From the NCBI GenBank assembly GCA_030431675.1, contig JAUIIV010000005.1, forward strand, positions 1 through 64,000: a DNA stretch of 64,000 bases, read 5' to 3'. A model generated the notes under the pieces. The model did not search any database. It saw nothing but the letters and a program-made list of their open reading frames with translations, and was not told the DNA's origin. Source of the DNA: Gammaproteobacteria bacterium (GTDB taxonomy: Bacteria > Pseudomonadota > Gammaproteobacteria > UBA6186 > Azoamicaceae). The position numbers and the translations under genes were made by a program. Positions 8,425-17,899 of the stretch are shown piece by piece (the stretch's first letter is position 1; every line of letters begins with the position of its first letter).

Positions 8425-10524
8425 ATGTTACTCAAACTTGCAAGGTTCGCAAGTTATGCTTTATTGGTTGGTAGCCCGTGGCTGGCACATGCTGCAGTAG
8501 TTACTGCAGCATCCAGCCCAGTAAGCACAAAGCTGCCAAACTTCTCTGCCATAAATGCCAACAAATTAACTACTACTCTAGATACATCTATAGATACATA
8601 TAACCAACAACTTAACATAATTTTACAAGCATCACCCTCCTGGGAAAATACCGTCCAACCCCTTGAGCAAAACAATACTAGTGTACGTAAAACCTGGAAT
8701 ATGTTACGTCACTTGAATGCAGTAGATAATAATGCTGAGCTACAAGCTGCCTATGATCAAGCTTTACCTAAAATGATTAGTTTTCGTACTGATTTGATGC
8801 ACAATGAACAAATTTATCAAAATTACTTAGCAATAAAAGATAGTCCAATTTTTAAAACCCTCACTGTGCAACAAAAAAGTTCAATTGAACAAATGCTAAG
8901 AGAGTTTAAACTCTCTGGAGCAGAGTTAGATCCAGCACAAAAGTTACGTTATAGGAAAATTGTCCAGCAACTAGGCAAACTTAGCCTAGAACTTAACAAT
9001 AATTTAAAAAATGCTATAAGTAGTTGGCAATATCATATAAGGCCTGAGCAGAAGGAAATGCTAGATAGAGTACCTAATATTATTAAAACAGCTGCAGCAA
9101 AAAAAGCGGAGAAACGAAAACTTAAAGGATGGGTTATTACATTAGACTTAAATACTGTTAATGGTATTTTAACCTATGCAAAGAGCCGCGAATTACGTAA
9201 AATTGTCTACACCGGATATGCTACGCTAGCATCTGATCAAGATAATAAAAACCCACAGTGGGATAACACCGCCAAAATTCAGCAAGTTATACAATTACGC
9301 CAAGAATTGGCCCAGCTATTAGGCTACAAAAATTTTGCAGAATACTCGCTGGCAGATAAATCAGAAACATCATACGAAGTGGTACTAGATTTTTTAGAAG
9401 CATTAGCCACAGAGGTACGCATTTATGCCCGACGTGATCTAGATAAATTGCAAGCCTTCGCTATGAGTGCAGATAGTATCGACGAATTACAACCATGGGA
9501 TATTAGCTACTACTCTGATTGGCTTAAACATGGCCTGTATGAAGTGCCTACTCAAGAATTGCAGGCCTATTTACCTGCAAAACAAGTTTTAGAGGGGCTA
9601 TTTAGTCTGGTTGCTATACTATACAACATACATATTGAGGAGGTTAAAGACGCTAAAGTTTGGGACCCTACAGTAAAGCTTTACACTATAACTGATCAAG
9701 ACAATACACCTCGAGGATATTTTTATTTAGATTTGTATAATCGTCCTAACAAGTCTCCAGGCAGTTGGACAGAAGTATATACTCCTCGCCTCTTAAATAG
9801 TGACAACACATTGTTAGAGCCCATAACTTTTGTAAACACTAATGTAATGCAAGTTAAAAAAGAATTACTGACTCACAAAGATGTCTTACAATTATTCTAT
9901 GCTTTCGGCGAAATGTTACAATACAACCTTGCTCTTGCTGATTATCCCAGTATATCTGGGCCTACTGCGTGGCAAAAAGAAAATCTACTTTTTTGTGGCA
10001 ATTTTATGCAACGTTGGGGTTGGCAACCCAAGGTATTGCAAGATATTTCAAAAAATATAGATAATTCCAAAGACTTGCCGCAAGATATGATTGATAAATT
10101 AATGGGCGCACGTAAATTTAACGCTGGTTTGCATCTAGCTAATGAAGTGGAGCGTTCTATACTTGATCTTAAATTACATACAGATTTAACCCAGAGCCCA
10201 CTAGAGATACAACAACAAGTACGTAAAAAATACCACATAGGACCTGCACTAGAAGAAGATAGGCCTCTTAATCGCACAGAACACTTGTTTCTTAGTGGTT
10301 TAGCAGGTGGTTACTACCAGACAATAATGTTAGACGTACTAGCAGCCGATGCCTATGCAGCTTTTGCCGATGCTAGCTATTTTAGTTCAAGACTAGGGCA
10401 AGACTTTATGCAAAACTTCTTTGAACAAGGTGGTATGAAAAGCACACATAAGTTGTTTGAGAAATTTCTGGGACGCGAGCCTGATCCAAAGTATTTTTTT
10501 GCTGAGTTGGGGTTAGATGGTTAA
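8425..10524 (+). CDS. Exported M3-family (oligopeptidase A/thimet-like) pseudo-peptidase
   Basis: 699 aa, normal length for M3 oligopeptidases plus a signal peptide (cleavage likely after AHA, residue 23). The fold is recognisable throughout, for example LRQELAQLLGYKNFAEYSLA (~291-310) and GYFYLDLYNRPNKSPG (~431-446). The zinc site is gone: the HEFGH block reads YAFGE (492-496), and the third-ligand ELPS block reads LFCG (~522-525), losing both His, the catalytic Glu and the second-helix Glu. The frame is intact and the rest well conserved, so this looks like a maintained catalytically dead periplasmic or secreted protein, not a decaying gene. AGGGGGAA precedes the ATG. Confidence 0.85.
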   Translation: MLLKLARFASYALLVGSPWLAHAAVVTAASSPVSTKLPNFSAINANKLTTTLDTSIDTYNQQLNIILQASPSWENTVQPLEQNNTSVRKTWNMLRHLNAVDNNAELQAAYDQALPKMISFRTDLMHNEQIYQNYLAIKDSPIFKTLTVQQKSSIEQMLREFKLSGAELDPAQKLRYRKIVQQLGKLSLELNNNLKNAISSWQYHIRPEQKEMLDRVPNIIKTAAAKKAEKRKLKGWVITLDLNTVNGILTYAKSRELRKIVYTGYATLASDQDNKNPQWDNTAKIQQVIQLRQELAQLLGYKNFAEYSLADKSETSYEVVLDFLEALATEVRIYARRDLDKLQAFAMSADSIDELQPWDISYYSDWLKHGLYEVPTQELQAYLPAKQVLEGLFSLVAILYNIHIEEVKDAKVWDPTVKLYTITDQDNTPRGYFYLDLYNRPNKSPGSWTEVYTPRLLNSDNTLLEPITFVNTNVMQVKKELLTHKDVLQLFYAFGEMLQYNLALADYPSISGPTAWQKENLLFCGNFMQRWGWQPKVLQDISKNIDNSKDLPQDMIDKLMGARKFNAGLHLANEVERSILDLKLHTDLTQSPLEIQQQVRKKYHIGPALEEDRPLNRTEHLFLSGLAGGYYQTIMLDVLAADAYAAFADASYFSSRLGQDFMQNFFEQGGMKSTHKLFEKFLGREPDPKYFFAELGLDG

Positions 10525-10558
10525 GAGGGTGGGCACACAAACTGCAAAATTTACACCT

Positions 10559-10599
10559 TAACTTCGTAGCATGGCGAACAAACTTTTGTTCTGAAGTTA
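10559..10599. repeat. Nested inverted repeat just after the M3-like gene
   Basis: Outer arms TAACTTC/GAAGTTA (10559-10565, 10593-10599) enclose inner arms GAACAAA/TTTGTTC (10576-10582, 10585-10591). This could be a terminator for the M3-like gene or transposon-end sequence, as it lies between that gene and a Tn3 transposase remnant. Confidence 0.4.
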
Positions 10600-10621
10600 T
10601 GGCAAAGTGCCCAAGCATATG

Positions 10622-10644
10622 ATATCGTGGTCTCACCACGATAT
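10622..10644. repeat. 9-bp stem hairpin
   Basis: ATATCGTGG/CCACGATAT with loop TCTCA, 18 nt below the transposase remnant stop. A terminator-like hairpin lacking a T-tract. Confidence 0.35.
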
Positions 10645-10662
10645 GGCGACAACCTAAAACTA

Positions 10663-10970
10663 TCAAAGATCAAAATCCCATTCACTACTATCACTGACTA
10701 CTTCCAGGTCCATTTCGTATTTACCTAATCTAATTATATGCTCCTTTCTATACGGAGAAAATTTCTTTAATAGATCTTCCGATATTTCAATGCCATGCGT
10801 TGATGCTAATTTAATGACTCTGGTCATCTCCTCAATGGTATGTAGCAGAACCATATTTGTAACAAAATGATTATACTTTATAAATTTTCTTTGCTCTATC
10901 CTGTGATTACTTCTTATTGTAATATTAGCAAAAGAGACCCAGTTAACAAATTCGTTGAATTCCTCGCTTA
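10663..10970 (-). pseudogene. Tn3-family transposase C-terminal fragment
   Basis: Reading the minus strand from about 10970 gives ~100 residues matching the end of Tn3-type TnpA: EEFNEFVNWVSFANITIRSN, then IEQRKFIKYNHFVTNMVLLH, and FSPYRKEHIIRLGKYEMDL near the stop. These correspond to the EQRK..KYNHLVANL and LSPYR.EHI.RFG.Y blocks at the TnpA C-terminus. The remaining ~850 residues and the catalytic core are missing, so this is a transposon scar. A stretch at 10527-10562 starting GGGTGGGCAC and ending CTTAAC, right after the M3-like gene stop, is a possible but unproven terminal inverted repeat. Confidence 0.75.
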
Positions 10971-11074
10971 TACAGATTGTTATTAAACATTAGTCAAGAT
11001 AAAATAAAAGACCTGTGTGACGTTGTGCGCGGATATTTTAAAGGCTATTTTGCATTTGACAATGGAAAGAACTG

Positions 11075-11233
11075 CCAGGTCGACAGAAGTTATTAGATAC
11101 TGTAACCCTAAGCATGGGCGTTGCGTTTATAAAACATGACCAAGAAATTACAACAGAAGAGGTTGCGGCAAAAGCAGATGCTGTACTATATAAAGTCAAA
11201 GAAAATGGTAAAGATGGCATTATTTTTGCTTGA
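11075..11233 (+). pseudogene. GGDEF-domain (diguanylate cyclase) C-terminal fragment
   Basis: The last ~45 codons read TVTLSMGVAF, then AAKADAVLYKVKENGKDGI, which is the final strand and helix of GGDEF domains (vTvSiGvA...ADkALYkAKe.GrN.v). Upstream the frame breaks in a stop within a few codons and no GGDEF signature is present, so only the 3' end of the gene survives. It sits next to the Tn3 remnant; the pair marks a deletion or insertion scar. Confidence 0.65.
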
Positions 11234-11486
11234 ATTACCTTATTGAGGTCAGCAGGTGTGTTGTTTATGCTTTAAGATATTGGATATTGTAGAAATCTTA
11301 AAAGAGGAAACCTAAATTAAATATAGCGATGAGATGTGTCAGGTTTAAGTAAAACGTTTAGTGCGTTGCAGCTCACTACAAATCTACTGGATTTACCAAC
11401 ACTGTATATACTCTACATGAGCTAACATTATTTTCTTATAAAGCTCTATACTATGAAATGAATATATATAATAAGGGGTGCGCGAC

Positions 11487-11807
11487 ATGTCTAGAGCTTT
11501 ATTAACAAGTGTATTAACGGTAGCATTCTTATTGTCTGGCTCTGTGTTTGCAGCAGCACATAGCGATAGCACAAGCTTAACAACTGATCAAAACTCTGAC
11601 GCTATGCCAAGTAATGAACCACAGCATACAGATATGAACAAGATGGATACAAATGGCGATGTGACGCATGATGATACAATGCACAACGACACAATGCGTC
11701 AGGACGATATGATGCAGCAAGACAGCCTATCTCCAAGTGATACTATGCAGCAAAAGAGTGAGCCTGATACTTTGCAACCACAGCGTATGCCGACGGATAA
11801 CCAGTAG
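11487..11807 (+). CDS. Exported Met/Asp/Gln-rich low-complexity protein
   Basis: 106 aa from the ATG at 11487, selected because AAGGGG sits 10 nt upstream; a GTG at 11478 is too close to that site. A clear signal peptide (cleavage near VFAAA) is followed by a hydrophilic Met-, Asp-, His- and Gln-rich region with loosely repeated (D/N)DTM and DTMQQ units (~55-90). No family is recognised. Met/His/Asp-rich exported peptides sometimes bind metal ions, which would fit but is not shown. Confidence 0.55.
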   Translation: MSRALLTSVLTVAFLLSGSVFAAAHSDSTSLTTDQNSDAMPSNEPQHTDMNKMDTNGDVTHDDTMHNDTMRQDDMMQQDSLSPSDTMQQKSEPDTLQPQRMPTDNQ

Positions 11808-11913
11808 GAATCTTCTTATTAATTAGGGTGCATCGTCATATAGATAGAGTATTTGCTTACGGCTTTGGTGATACAAATTCTGTTCCTTATCCACGCCAGC
11901 GATAGCAGTTTTG

Positions 11914-11939
11914 TAGCCGATAATAATTCCTATCGGCTA
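11914..11939 (-). terminator. Hairpin overlapping the stop codon of the exporter gene
   Basis: TAGCCGATA/TATCGGCTA, 9-bp perfect stem with an 8-nt loop, spans the exporter stop codon at the end of the biosynthetic operon. No strong T-run follows on either strand, so termination is possible but not certain. Confidence 0.4.
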
Positions 11940-13285
11940 TTAGCAAGCAACAATTCCTTGTTTTTAGAGTATGTGGTATACCCGTTTGATGTAACAAACT
12001 TGTAAACTCCTGTTGTTATGTATAACAATGTTATAAAAAAACTTCCTATCACTGCATATAAATAATTATTTAAAGCGCTGCAATATTGATTTAAACTCCA
12101 CCATATTATGGTTTGTGACAATAATTGTATGGCTATAACGTGATCGGCAGTTTTTTTATACATTACAGTATCAAAGAAATCAATATACATTGAATATATT
12201 GCAAAGCCTATAATATTGTATAAACATACTGAGTAATAGTATTCGGCATATGTAAGTAATGCTTCATCGATTATAAAAAAACCTAAAATTGTACCCTTCG
12301 ATAAATACAAAACAACTCCAATAGTAAGGTAGTAACATAATAGCGTAGTAGCAGAGAGCTTACATATGGTTTGTAATCTATTATCTTTCAGGCCTATAAG
12401 TGGCAAACAAGCTACTGCTGAGGCTATTCCCAATGATATGGCGGGAATTGAGTATATATATCTAATTCGCATTACTAGATTAAAACTCGCCATGGATTCC
12501 TTGCCCAATTGAGAACTGAGATAGCTGGAAGCCAAAATTCCTAAAAACACATAAAAATGTCGCCTTATGCCTGATATAGTTTTCGTAAGAATTGGATACA
12601 CTTGATGCGTTTGATTCTCTGACATGTAAGCGGCGCTTTTATTATAAAGAGAATAGTTAACTAGTAAAATTGACAAGATAGAGGAGACAAAGACGGCAAT
12701 GGGATAGCTATATATTCCACATGAATATACGTTAGAAAAGTAATGTGCGGCTATAACTGCGGAAATACAAGATAATATGGTATGTAGATATAACATTCCA
12801 TGTCTTTTAGAAGATATAATTATTGAGGTGGTAGTAAGAAGGTTTTTAAGGAAATCACTTGCTGCATAAATGAATGTAAACTTTAAAAATGTACCTACCC
12901 CAATTATGCTGCTCATTTCATTTGAAAAGTAATATGATGATGTAAATGAAAAGAAAATTCCGCAAGCTAAAATGGCATATATGACACATATAACTCTAAG
13001 CAAGCTTGTTGATACATGGCCTTCTTTATGAGCAGTAATTTGTAAAGATACTTTTACCAAAGATGCATTAAAGGATGAAACCAGATACTGTATAGGGAAT
13101 AAAAATGAAAAAAGATAGATTCCGCTTTCACTATGTTTGGCAACAATTGCAAGTATATAAATATATGTTAAATTCGTAATTATGTTGCTAAAGCTCAGGG
13201 AGTTGGCATGACGCACTATTGGGATGATATTATGGAAGCCATTTATTGATCTAAATGGTTTTGTTATGTTGTTAAAGACTGACAT
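11930..13285 (-). CDS. MATE/MVF-type multidrug or polysaccharide-flippase family exporter
   Basis: 451 aa with roughly twelve membrane segments and short loops, the architecture of the MATE/MOP flippase superfamily; there is no ATPase domain. As last gene of the NRPS operon, overlapping the upstream ligase gene by 22 bp, it is the natural candidate for export of the product. Sequence motifs are too divergent for a subfamily call. No dedicated regulator is seen beside it. Confidence 0.65.
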   Translation of the reverse strand: MSVFNNITKPFRSINGFHNIIPIVRHANSLSFSNIITNLTYIYILAIVAKHSESGIYLFSFLFPIQYLVSSFNASLVKVSLQITAHKEGHVSTSLLRVICVIYAILACGIFFSFTSSYYFSNEMSSIIGVGTFLKFTFIYAASDFLKNLLTTTSIIISSKRHGMLYLHTILSCISAVIAAHYFSNVYSCGIYSYPIAVFVSSILSILLVNYSLYNKSAAYMSENQTHQVYPILTKTISGIRRHFYVFLGILASSYLSSQLGKESMASFNLVMRIRYIYSIPAISLGIASAVACLPLIGLKDNRLQTICKLSATTLLCYYLTIGVVLYLSKGTILGFFIIDEALLTYAEYYYSVCLYNIIGFAIYSMYIDFFDTVMYKKTADHVIAIQLLSQTIIWWSLNQYCSALNNYLYAVIGSFFITLLYITTGVYKFVTSNGYTTYSKNKELLLANSR

Positions 13286-15318
13286 TGTTCTTCTTGGTAT
13301 TGAGCTCTAAGTAGCCCTCTTTTCAATTTGCCGGTGCTGGTATATGGCAGTGTACTAGCGCTACACACATCGCGTACCAGTATGTTAGAATCAAGCGCTT
13401 CTCTTAAATAATTCTGCATATACGTTGTAAGGTTAGCGGGGGTATTTTCTTTATCATTTAATACAACGAAGATTATTAATTTGATACGCTCATTCTTTTC
13501 AAATATACCGATAGTAGCTGAATCTTGTATAAAAGGCAGTTTGTTAACATGTTGCTCTATGCTTGCAGGATGGTATAATGCTCCACCAATATTTAATGTG
13601 TCGCCTACTCTTCCTAATATTTTATATTGTTTTCCAGGAAGCTCTCGAATGATATCACCTATAATTCTAAATTCTTTATCATTGTGTTTATTGTTTATAG
13701 GGTTGCCTTTGAAGTATAAGCTGTCGTGATTGTAGTTTAATACATCGCTTGCAAGACCAAAATTATGTGATTTAATAAATACTTCGCCAGTACTGTCTTG
13801 AGTGCTTGTTTGCCTGTTAACTATGATTATATCTCTTCCAGGAACTTTAGCGTTGAAATGTCCTATAGAAATTGGTCTGATTGGTATAGAGTAAAGGTAG
13901 CTTTTTCCAAGCTCGGTTGCACCGCAAGATTCTAATAATGGTTTATACCCCGTACGCCTAATTAGGTCGAATTGGTCATCATAATCACCAGATTCACCAG
14001 ATGAGAATAAAAATTGAATACCACATAAATCATTAGGATCTAAGGAATCGTTTTCACGCCAGTAACGTTGTACTCTCGGATATGTTCCAAATCGCTTAAT
14101 TCCGGACTTTCTGATAAATTTTGAAAAACCAGGGTGCTTAGGGCCTGGGTAGAATAATGCTAGTGGAGAGTGGTTTACAGTAGATGAAAATAAAGTAATG
14201 GTACCTAAAATCCATCCGAGGTTTGTTGGCCAATAGCTAACTTGTTCTTTTGGTATTGAATACCCTGCATTTGCCAAGACCATCTCATGCGTGATAACCA
14301 CACCCTTTGGTTCTGCCGTTGTACCAGAGCTAAAGCATATAAATAAAGGCGAATCAATCTGATATGTAAATGCATCTTTAGCACAAGGGTTGTTTGTGCC
14401 CAGAAAATCACCCCATGACACAACATTATTATTGCTTTTATCGCCTACTCCATTGATTACCACGGTCTTGTAGCTGTCTATATCTTTAAATTTGTCATAC
14501 GTAGATTGGGTATCCCCATGCTGAATTATTTGATCAACAAACACCAGCTTAGGAGGAGTAGTATCTAGCCTCTTTTGGATTTCAGAAGAAGATATGTTAT
14601 TTAAAATACAGCTTATTCGGCACCCGCATTTAATAGCTCCAAGAAACACTGCTATTGCCTCTAGAGTATAGTTAGCACATATTGCAATGCTGTCGCCAGG
14701 AGCTAATTTTGACGAAGATATGCTTGCAGCTGCCAAATCCGTTAGTGCCCTTAATTGACTAAAAGAAATTTTTTCTATATCAGTGCCATCTTTACCGATT
14801 ATTAAGGCGATATCATTTATGTGAGCCGAATCAAAAATAGTGTTATAAATATTTAGAGTCGCCCCATTTAACCATTTGGGTTTAGAGGTGTCCTCTGTTT
14901 GAGTAAATATCTCAGTATAAAGCCTATCAAATTTAACTTTATTTATAGACTTTTCTATGTAGAGTGGCTCATTACTGATAGTCCATTGATAATATTCGTC
15001 ATAATCAGAAAAACCATGATTGTTTATAAGCCCCTGTAAACTACTGTTTTCTATATATGCATCACTGGGAACCCATATTGGCGCCGGACCTAGTGTTTCT
15101 TCATTCCATTCAAAGTATATGAAGTCGAATACAGCTTGGTGTAAACATAGAGGCCAATTTGGATTAAGATGATTTTGGGACAAAATACTCCATGCCTTAT
15201 CGGAGGGCATATTGTCAGATATAAGCGCATCGATGACAGAATATAGCTTATCTGCTTCCTCAATAGTTAAGATGTCTTCAATTTGGTCCTTTAGAGCAGC
15301 TAGTGATGCGCTTCTCAT
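13264..15318 (-). CDS. AMP-forming acyl/aryl ligase of the ANL superfamily (acetyl-CoA-synthetase-like)
   Basis: 684 aa. The N-terminal ~130 residues resemble the ACAS-type extension, followed by the adenylation core. Signature blocks are FICFSSGTTAEPKGVVITH (P-loop, ~325-345), ESCGATELG (~450), GEVFIKSHNFG, and LGRVGDTLNIGGALYHP (~585) with the hinge, ending in STGKLKRG with the catalytic Lys (~665). No carrier domain follows. It starts by an ATGA overlap with the NRPS stop codon, so it belongs to the same operon. It may activate the second building block, or charge the carrier or CoA with an acid. The substrate is unknown. Confidence 0.8.
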   Translation of the reverse strand: MRSASLAALKDQIEDILTIEEADKLYSVIDALISDNMPSDKAWSILSQNHLNPNWPLCLHQAVFDFIYFEWNEETLGPAPIWVPSDAYIENSSLQGLINNHGFSDYDEYYQWTISNEPLYIEKSINKVKFDRLYTEIFTQTEDTSKPKWLNGATLNIYNTIFDSAHINDIALIIGKDGTDIEKISFSQLRALTDLAAASISSSKLAPGDSIAICANYTLEAIAVFLGAIKCGCRISCILNNISSSEIQKRLDTTPPKLVFVDQIIQHGDTQSTYDKFKDIDSYKTVVINGVGDKSNNNVVSWGDFLGTNNPCAKDAFTYQIDSPLFICFSSGTTAEPKGVVITHEMVLANAGYSIPKEQVSYWPTNLGWILGTITLFSSTVNHSPLALFYPGPKHPGFSKFIRKSGIKRFGTYPRVQRYWRENDSLDPNDLCGIQFLFSSGESGDYDDQFDLIRRTGYKPLLESCGATELGKSYLYSIPIRPISIGHFNAKVPGRDIIIVNRQTSTQDSTGEVFIKSHNFGLASDVLNYNHDSLYFKGNPINNKHNDKEFRIIGDIIRELPGKQYKILGRVGDTLNIGGALYHPASIEQHVNKLPFIQDSATIGIFEKNERIKLIIFVVLNDKENTPANLTTYMQNYLREALDSNILVRDVCSASTLPYTSTGKLKRGLLRAQYQEEQCQSLTT

Positions 15319-17852
15319 ACATATGACTCTACAAAAATATCATGCGTTGTTGGCACGTTAGAGAGAATTTTATTTAATATGTCTGCTATTTTCGTTATGT
15401 GTTCAGGTCTGAATAGCTTATCATGCTTTCCTTGTATTATATGGCGAGATATATTGCCATGGAAAACTGAACCCCATCCGTTATAGTCGTCAATGCTAAC
15501 AGGATATTTAACAGGCTCTGGCGTGTCTGCTTTAATTAATGACATTTGGTCAAGCAAACATCTAGGCATATAATTATAGAGTAAAGTTATATTTGCGATT
15601 ATTTCTTGCTTAAATATGTGTCCTTCAGCTGAGTTGATGTTAACTTTCTGCTCGTTTTCTAGCCAATCAATTTCATTTTTAAGCTCAGCGTCAAGAGAAA
15701 GCTGATTTTCCATATTAATAGCATGATGAAAATTGAAAGTATCTATCATAATCAAGTTGGCTACACGAAATCCGGCATCTATCAAGTAATTTGCCACTTC
15801 AAGGGCTATCGTGCCACCAAAAGACCAACCAGCAAGGTTAAATTCACTAGAGCTTTGTGCTTCTATTAGAAGCTTTGCGTAATAAGCAGCCATCTCCTTA
15901 ATAGACGTAAATTTGTTAATTTTTCCGAAAAATGGATTGCTAATCGCGTATATATTATACGTTGTAGACAGGTCTTTAAGTTTAAGATAAGGTAATGCCA
16001 GCCCCGTTATGGGATGAAAAATAAATAAGTTTGTTGTATTTTCAGGTGTAACCTTGATAGGCAATATTGTTAATTTCTTGTAGTCAATGGCTTCATTGTT
16101 ACTATGTTGCAAGTACTTGCATAGCTCTTTTACTGATGCGTGGTTAACTATTTCAGGCACACTTATTTTTAATCCAAGATTATTCTGAATTAAAACTGAT
16201 AGTTTCGCTATCTCTAGTGAGGTTATTCCGAGTTCAAAAAAACTGTCAGTAACAGAAATCTCTGAAATATTGAATTCAGTTTCAATAATGCTTGCTATTG
16301 ATAGCTGTAATGAATCTTGAACTCTGCAGACACCTTTAGCCTTCACTTTTTGGGATTTAAAAACATTAGATAGAGCCTCCCTATCAACTTTCCCATTTGG
16401 TAACAGCGGAAAACTATCACATTTTATACAGTGGGCAGGTATCATATATGTTGGCAGTTTGTTTGCGAGTCTCCCCCGATAAGCTTCTTTTTCAAAATTA
16501 GCAGCTTTTATGAAGGCAACAAGTTCTAAAAGTTTCCCCTCATTTATTGTTCTAATTATGCACTGTTCAACTTCAAACTCTTCCTTTATGGCCATTTCTA
16601 TTTCAAGCAGATTAACTCTTTTGCCAGAAATTTTTATTTGGCCATCGTTTCGGCCTTTATATAATAGATCTCCATCAGGAGTGTATTTTCCTAAATCTCC
16701 AGTTCTAAATGCGGGGATCCTAGTGCCATTTATGGAGAGGGATGTAAATTTATCATTGTTCGTATCTTTTAGGTATCCAATCGCTAAACCTCTTCCAACA
16801 ACAACTATTTCACCCTCTTCCATGCTAGGCAGAATATTTAATTTCTCATCTAAGATAAATATGTGATTATTATCTATGACCCTCCCAATCGGAATGACTC
16901 CTTTGTTAAAGTCATCGTTAGATACTTCATGATAAGTAACATCAGCAGTCACTTCTGTAGAGCCATACAAATTAATAAGTCGCGCATGCGGCATAACAGC
17001 TTTGAATTTCTTGGCAAGTTGCAAAGACAGCGTCTCACCACTGACCACCCAAAAATATAATTTAGGAATCTGTTTGCTTAGGTTGTTATATTGGGTTAAA
17101 ACTGAGAGAAATGATGGCACTAATACAATTCTAGTAACGTTATAATCAAATAGAAATTTCAGAAAATTTGCTGGGTCTTTAACAATATTTTTCTCTGGTA
17201 TAGCCAATGTAACCCCTTGTAATAAAGGAGAAAATATTTCAGCTAATGAGTCTACAAAGCATATGGCTGTTTTTAAAACACATATCTCCTCATCTATGTA
17301 TGGAAATTCCTTCCACATCCACTGCAACCTGTTGATTAATGAGTCATGACTTATTAATACACCTTTAGGTTTTCCTGTAGAGCCAGATGTATATATAAGA
17401 CAGGCAGGCGCATATTGGCTGTTGCTAAAACTAGGAGGTTTTTTTTCCGATGCGATGCTTTTATCAACTGAACTAAATGATATAACCTTTGCTTTAGTTT
17501 TAAATGGTAGTTCATTTGATATTGTTATTACATATTTACATTCAGAGTGATCAACCATATATGCAAGTCTTTCTGACGGATAAGTATCGTCTAGCGGCAT
17601 GTAGATAGCGCCTAGCTTTAATGTTGCAAGAATGGACACTATAAGCTCAATGCCACCTGAGCCATATATGCCAACCACGTCTTTATTGCTAACGTTGTTT
17701 GCTGACAAGAAATAATAGAGCCCATCTACCATTTCTTGTAGCTCAGAAAAGGATATTTTGGTATTTTCTGATATTAAAGCAAGTGTACTAGGCGTAATTG
17801 TTACCTGCTCTTCGAATAAGTTATATAAATTTTCAACGTCTAGCTTTTGCAA
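15315..17852 (-). CDS. Single-module NRPS: adenylation, carrier and thioesterase domains
   Basis: 845 aa from a TTG at 17852, chosen for GAGGAG 7 nt upstream; an in-frame TTG at 17882 has no site. Domains: A (~10-495; P-loop LIYTSGSTGKPKG, NLYGSTE, FRTGDLG, and Lys488 in NGKVDR), PCP (~510-580; DSFFELGITSLE with Ser545 for phosphopantetheine), TE (~600-835; GWSFGG nucleophile Ser677). There is no condensation domain. Aligning the ten pocket residues to GrsA by eye gives V200 D201 A204 V243 V269 S271 L295 A303 D304 K488, i.e. VDAVVSLADK. Loss of the usual Asp at position one argues against an alpha-amino acid, and the pattern matches beta-alanine codes. The cluster has its own PanD, which makes beta-alanine. 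Confidence 0.9.
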   Translation of the reverse strand: MQKLDVENLYNLFEEQVTITPSTLALISENTKISFSELQEMVDGLYYFLSANNVSNKDVVGIYGSGGIELIVSILATLKLGAIYMPLDDTYPSERLAYMVDHSECKYVITISNELPFKTKAKVISFSSVDKSIASEKKPPSFSNSQYAPACLIYTSGSTGKPKGVLISHDSLINRLQWMWKEFPYIDEEICVLKTAICFVDSLAEIFSPLLQGVTLAIPEKNIVKDPANFLKFLFDYNVTRIVLVPSFLSVLTQYNNLSKQIPKLYFWVVSGETLSLQLAKKFKAVMPHARLINLYGSTEVTADVTYHEVSNDDFNKGVIPIGRVIDNNHIFILDEKLNILPSMEEGEIVVVGRGLAIGYLKDTNNDKFTSLSINGTRIPAFRTGDLGKYTPDGDLLYKGRNDGQIKISGKRVNLLEIEMAIKEEFEVEQCIIRTINEGKLLELVAFIKAANFEKEAYRGRLANKLPTYMIPAHCIKCDSFPLLPNGKVDREALSNVFKSQKVKAKGVCRVQDSLQLSIASIIETEFNISEISVTDSFFELGITSLEIAKLSVLIQNNLGLKISVPEIVNHASVKELCKYLQHSNNEAIDYKKLTILPIKVTPENTTNLFIFHPITGLALPYLKLKDLSTTYNIYAISNPFFGKINKFTSIKEMAAYYAKLLIEAQSSSEFNLAGWSFGGTIALEVANYLIDAGFRVANLIMIDTFNFHHAINMENQLSLDAELKNEIDWLENEQKVNINSAEGHIFKQEIIANITLLYNYMPRCLLDQMSLIKADTPEPVKYPVSIDDYNGWGSVFHGNISRHIIQGKHDKLFRPEHITKIADILNKILSNVPTTHDIFVESYV

Positions 17853-17899
17853 GCCTAAGCTCCTCGGTAAATAATAGAGCAAGTGTTTTAATTTGTAGT

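Noticed and set aside
10406..10666. Minus-strand 86-codon frame across the M3-like 3' end.
   Set aside because: Antisense to a well conserved C-terminus and running through the inverted repeats; composition is not protein-like.
11038..11220. Minus-strand 60-codon frame.
   Set aside because: It is the antisense shadow of the GGDEF fragment, which matches a known domain end on the plus strand.
11478..11486. GTG at 11478 as start of the Met/Asp-rich peptide.
   Set aside because: It lies only 2 nt from AAGGGG; the ATG at 11487 has workable spacing and gives a normal signal peptide.
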